In this document: positions 62,189 through 64,000 of the stretch, in pieces
Layout: each line of letters begins with the position of its first letter
How positions within the stretch are numbered: position 1 is the first letter of the stretch
NCBI RefSeq assembly: GCF_900091465.1
Contig: NZ_FMHV01000002.1
Location: forward strand, 744,001 to 808,000
Reading direction: 5' to 3'
DNA from: Micromonospora rhizosphaerae
GTDB lineage: Bacteria; Actinomycetota; Actinomycetes; Mycobacteriales; Micromonosporaceae
Length of the DNA stretch: 64,000 nt
Notes under the pieces: model-generated
The model's input: the letters and a program-made list of their open reading frames with translations, nothing else
What the model was told of the DNA's origin: nothing
Databases searched by the model: none
Made by a program: the position numbers and the translations under genes

Positions 62189-62398
62189 CTAGCCGAGAGC
62201 GCCCTCGTCCGGCTCACTGACCGGGATGGGCCGCCCGTGTCGGGCGGCCCAGGCACGAATGTCATCAGCGAGCCAGATTCGGCCGACGGCCAGTGTCGCG
62301 ACCGGCGCTGGAAAGTCGTGCCGGGTGGAGAGCTGCGATACACGCTGACGCGACACGTTCAGGTGATCGCCAATTTCCTGCGCGGCCCACAGTTCCAT
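62189..62398 (-). CDS. AlpA-like helix-turn-helix protein (second of two)
   Basis: A 69-residue paralogue: ELWAAQEIGDHLNVSRQRVSQL, FPAPVATL and WLADDIRAWAARHG. Shares SRQRV, FPAPVA and WLA(E/D)D with the neighbour. ATG 62398. It lies downstream of the XRE/TPR genes on the same strand. Confidence 0.78.
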   Translation of the reverse strand: MELWAAQEIGDHLNVSRQRVSQLSTRHDFPAPVATLAVGRIWLADDIRAWAARHGRPIPVSEPDEGALG

Positions 62399-62443
62399 CG
62401 CGTACACCCTCCGGCGGCCACGCTGTTACGGGGCCTCGCTTGC

Positions 62444-63334
62444 TCAGGCCCGCTCGACCTCGCGGAGCATCAGCGCGAGGCTCTGCGACCGCCGCTCGGC
62501 GGGTAGCGCCTCCCATGCCCGCCGGGCATACGCGACGCCGCCAGCCTTGTCGCCGGCCTTCGCCATGGTCAGGCCCCGGTGTAGCTCGATGTGTGTCGCG
62601 AAGCGCGGCAGCCCCGGAGGCCGCGTCCGGTCGGCCTCTTCCTGGGCCTCGACGCCGGGGCCCGGGAGCCCCAGGCGGGCGTAGAGCATGCTGCGGAAGG
62701 TCGCCATCCGCCACGGCGGGACCGCCGTGTCCGAGACCTCCGCGTCCGGCGAGGCGACGCGATCGAAGACCTGCCGGGCTTCCGTGTCCAGCGCGATCGC
62801 GCCGGCCTGGTCCCCGCGTCCGGCCGCGACGTGCGCCCGCGCCATCAGTGCCTGGACGCGGCCGAGCGACGGCCGATCAGACAGCCCGATCGCCTGGTCC
62901 GCGTACCGCCGCGCCGTGGGCAGCGCCGCGCCTTCGTAGGCGAGCGCGATCGCTGCCCGGCCCCGGACCCACACCCGGACGCCCAGGTCGTCGGAGCGAT
63001 CCGCCGCCGCCGCGGCCAGGTCGTACCACCGGATCGCCTCGGCGGGGTTGGGCGTGGTCTTGCCATAGGTCACCAACGCTCGCGCAGCGTGCCCCCACAT
63101 CCGGGGCGTGTCGAGGTGCTGCTGAAGGATCACGAGGTCACCCGCGAGGCGGGCCTGAAGCACGGCCGCCCCCACCGCCATGTAGTCCCGGCCGTACTGG
63201 TCGACCCGATCGCGCCAGTTCTCTTCCGCCCCTCGGCCGTCGAGCGCCGCGGTGAAACCGGCCCGGATGAGTTCGCCGGCCACGACCGGGCCGACTATTC
63301 CGGCCGTCAGGCCGAGCACCTGCCGACGGTTCAC
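62444..63334 (-). CDS. TPR-type C-terminal part of an XRE regulator
   Basis: A 296-residue helical repeat protein. NRRQVLGLTAGIVGP opens it (a common junction in fused XRE-TPR proteins), then tetratricopeptide-like units (RWYDLAAAAADRSDDLG, RYADQAIGLSDRPSL, AQEEADRTR). GTG 63334 follows GGGGAGGGTGAC. It probably senses a ligand for the XRE part. It is one base downstream of the XRE stop. Confidence 0.7.
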   Translation of the reverse strand: MNRRQVLGLTAGIVGPVVAGELIRAGFTAALDGRGAEENWRDRVDQYGRDYMAVGAAVLQARLAGDLVILQQHLDTPRMWGHAARALVTYGKTTPNPAEAIRWYDLAAAAADRSDDLGVRVWVRGRAAIALAYEGAALPTARRYADQAIGLSDRPSLGRVQALMARAHVAAGRGDQAGAIALDTEARQVFDRVASPDAEVSDTAVPPWRMATFRSMLYARLGLPGPGVEAQEEADRTRPPGLPRFATHIELHRGLTMAKAGDKAGGVAYARRAWEALPAERRSQSLALMLREVERA

Positions 63335-63335
63335 G

Positions 63336-63509
63336 TCACCCTCCCCGAGCGCCCGCGTAGGCGAGCACGATGTCAGGCGTCGCGGCCCTCCGCCCGGCCT
63401 CAACGTTGCTCAGGTGCGAGGCCGAGTAGCACGACCGGGCCGCCACCGAGGCGAGCGTGACGCCCGCCTCGGTACGAGCCTGCCGCAACTGCGCGCCGAG
63501 GTCGTCCAC
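63336..63509 (-). CDS. XRE-family HTH domain, cut short by an apparent frameshift
   Basis: A 57-residue HTH: VDDLGAQLRQARTEAGVTL, SVAARSCYSASHLSNVEAGRRAATP, then ALAYAGARGG and stop. In relatives the same HTH runs on as AYxRALGxxDxNRRQ into the TPR part; here that sequence appears in the neighbouring frame. GTG 63509 has a purine-rich AGGGGG upstream and 10-bp repeats close by. Confidence 0.65.
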   Translation of the reverse strand: MDDLGAQLRQARTEAGVTLASVAARSCYSASHLSNVEAGRRAATPDIVLAYAGARGG

Positions 63510-63523
63510 CGGGGCCCCCTGTT

Positions 63524-63541
63524 GAAAGCTCGTGAAAGCTC
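63524..63541. promoter_or_regulatory. Tandem 10-bp repeat operator candidate
   Basis: TGAAAGCTCG followed directly by TGAAAGCTCA (minus strand GAGCTTTCA twice), one helical turn apart, 15 bases before the XRE start. Likely an autoregulatory site of the XRE protein. Confidence 0.5.
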
Positions 63542-63688
63542 AATGCGCTTCCGAGAGTAGTCCCGCCATCACGACACTGTGGACAGCGGAACCGCTGACG
63601 TGGCCCGAACCGTCGGCGGGACCGGCACAGGGCCGCCTCGGCGGAGAGGCGGGGCGGCCCCCTCCAAAGTCCCTGAGGAGGCCTCGCT

Positions 63689-63886
63689 GTGCGTTTCCGG
63701 TTCTGGCGTAACAAGCCCCAGACGTCAATTCCGCTCCCACGCCGCACGCCTCCTAACGAGCGGCTGAGCTGGTCGACCCAGCCGACCGAGGTCTTCCCAA
63801 CGACCGACCCGGGCCGCGCCGGCAACCTCACCCTGGCGCAGCGGTGGCGGGCCGGGGAGTGGCGGAAGAATGGCCGTCCGAGATGA
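63689..63886 (+). CDS. Small conserved basic protein
   Basis: A 65-residue protein beginning MRFRFWRNKPQT and ending WRAGEWRKNGRPR, rich in Arg, Trp and Pro. The GTG at 63689 follows GAGGAGG. Such proteins often stand divergent from XRE/TPR genes in actinobacteria. Function unknown. Its stop overlaps the next start (ATGA). Confidence 0.65.
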   Translation: MRFRFWRNKPQTSIPLPRRTPPNERLSWSTQPTEVFPTTDPGRAGNLTLAQRWRAGEWRKNGRPR

Positions 63887-64000
63887 GCCGACCCCCACGC
63901 CCTCACCTCCCGATGCGTCCGCTCTGGCGCTGCCGCGCCTGTGGGGCTGAGTGGCCCTGCCAGGCCGCCCGGCTTGCCCTGCTGGTCGATTACCGCGATG
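63883..64000 (+). CDS. Small Cys-containing protein, 3' end outside the window
   Basis: 39 codons are visible: MSRPPRPHLPMRPLWRCRAC, then GAEWPCQAARLALL. The CRAC...WPC pattern recurs in small actinobacterial proteins often labelled flavin reductase, but no such activity can be inferred. Coupled to the preceding gene. Confidence 0.6.
   Translation, partial: MSRPPRPHLPMRPLWRCRACGAEWPCQAARLALLVDYRD

Noticed and set aside
63578..63586. Single reverse DnaA-box-like sequence TGTGGACAG
   Set aside because: One isolated one-mismatch site is expected by chance.
61973..64000. Prophage or integrative element at the right edge
   Set aside because: Only regulators and small proteins visible; no integrase, att duplication or structural genes in the window.

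Overview
The window is uniformly very GC-rich, uses GTG and TTG starts freely, and packs its genes into short operons with 1-4 base start/stop overlaps. Together with a bacterial proteasome activator (Bpa), a Tad pilus locus, DUF5926, DUF5701 and DUF6457 proteins and a small XRE/TPR regulatory set, this points to a filamentous actinobacterium, most likely Micromonosporaceae (Micromonospora/Salinispora type). That placement is inference from gene content; no rRNA or tRNA gene is visible. A near-consensus parS site and a group of DnaA-box-like sequences suggest the origin-proximal part of the chromosome.

Layout. 1-4.1 kb: the 3' part of a secreted malectin-repeat protein with a strong terminator, then a CBS-domain protein, a NUDIX hydrolase and a winged-helix-like protein. 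4.1-8.1 kb: a LicC-like nucleotidyltransferase, a glycerol-1-phosphate-dehydrogenase-like enzyme and a CDP-alcohol phosphatidyltransferase in one overlapping operon, with a convergent glycosyltransferase; this looks like a CDP-polyol route to a phosphodiester-linked lipid or glycan. 8.2-13 kb: an Fpg/Nei glycosylase, a polyprenyl-phosphate sugar-1-phosphate transferase, and a LytS/LytTR two-component pair. 13-24.9 kb: a soluble Ser/Thr kinase fused to a LuxR-like DNA-binding end, an atypical LuxR response regulator, and a complete Tad/Flp pilus operon on the minus strand (flp, two TadE/TadG-like proteins, CpaB, TadZ/CpaE, CpaF, a VWA-TadB fusion, TadC) with its prepilin peptidase.

25-35.1 kb: DUF5701, Uma2 nuclease-like protein, the DnaA-box group, a first small-membrane-protein plus sodium/solute symporter pair, a catalase-fold protein lacking the usual distal histidine, an ABC-2 exporter, a flavin-reductase-like protein whose start codon lies in the parS-like site, and a second pair (DUF485 plus acetate-type symporter). 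35.2-44.2 kb: a UDP-glucuronate-decarboxylase-like epimerase, three tandem LCP wall-polymer ligases, rhodanese, GDPD, a cytosolic histidine kinase, an RsbW-like ATPase and DUF5926. 44.2-54.8 kb: arginine deiminase with an ARG-box-like palindrome upstream, NERD-like and PAS proteins, a lipoprotein, prephenate dehydratase, AIM24, a zincin, OsmC, tandem HAD phosphatases, Bpa and an alpha/beta hydrolase. 54.8-62 kb: an orphan amino-acid-type binding protein, dimethylargininase divergent from an Lrp regulator, a quinone-oxidoreductase-like protein, a YbjN-domain protein, and the molybdenum cofactor genes mobA, DUF6457 and fdhD around two 76-bp repeats.

62-64 kb is the only clearly accessory stretch: two paralogous AlpA-like mini-regulators, an XRE/TPR regulator that appears frameshifted into two reading frames behind a 10-bp tandem operator, and two small divergent genes, the last cut by the window edge. 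No transposase, integrase, CRISPR array or recognisable riboswitch was seen.
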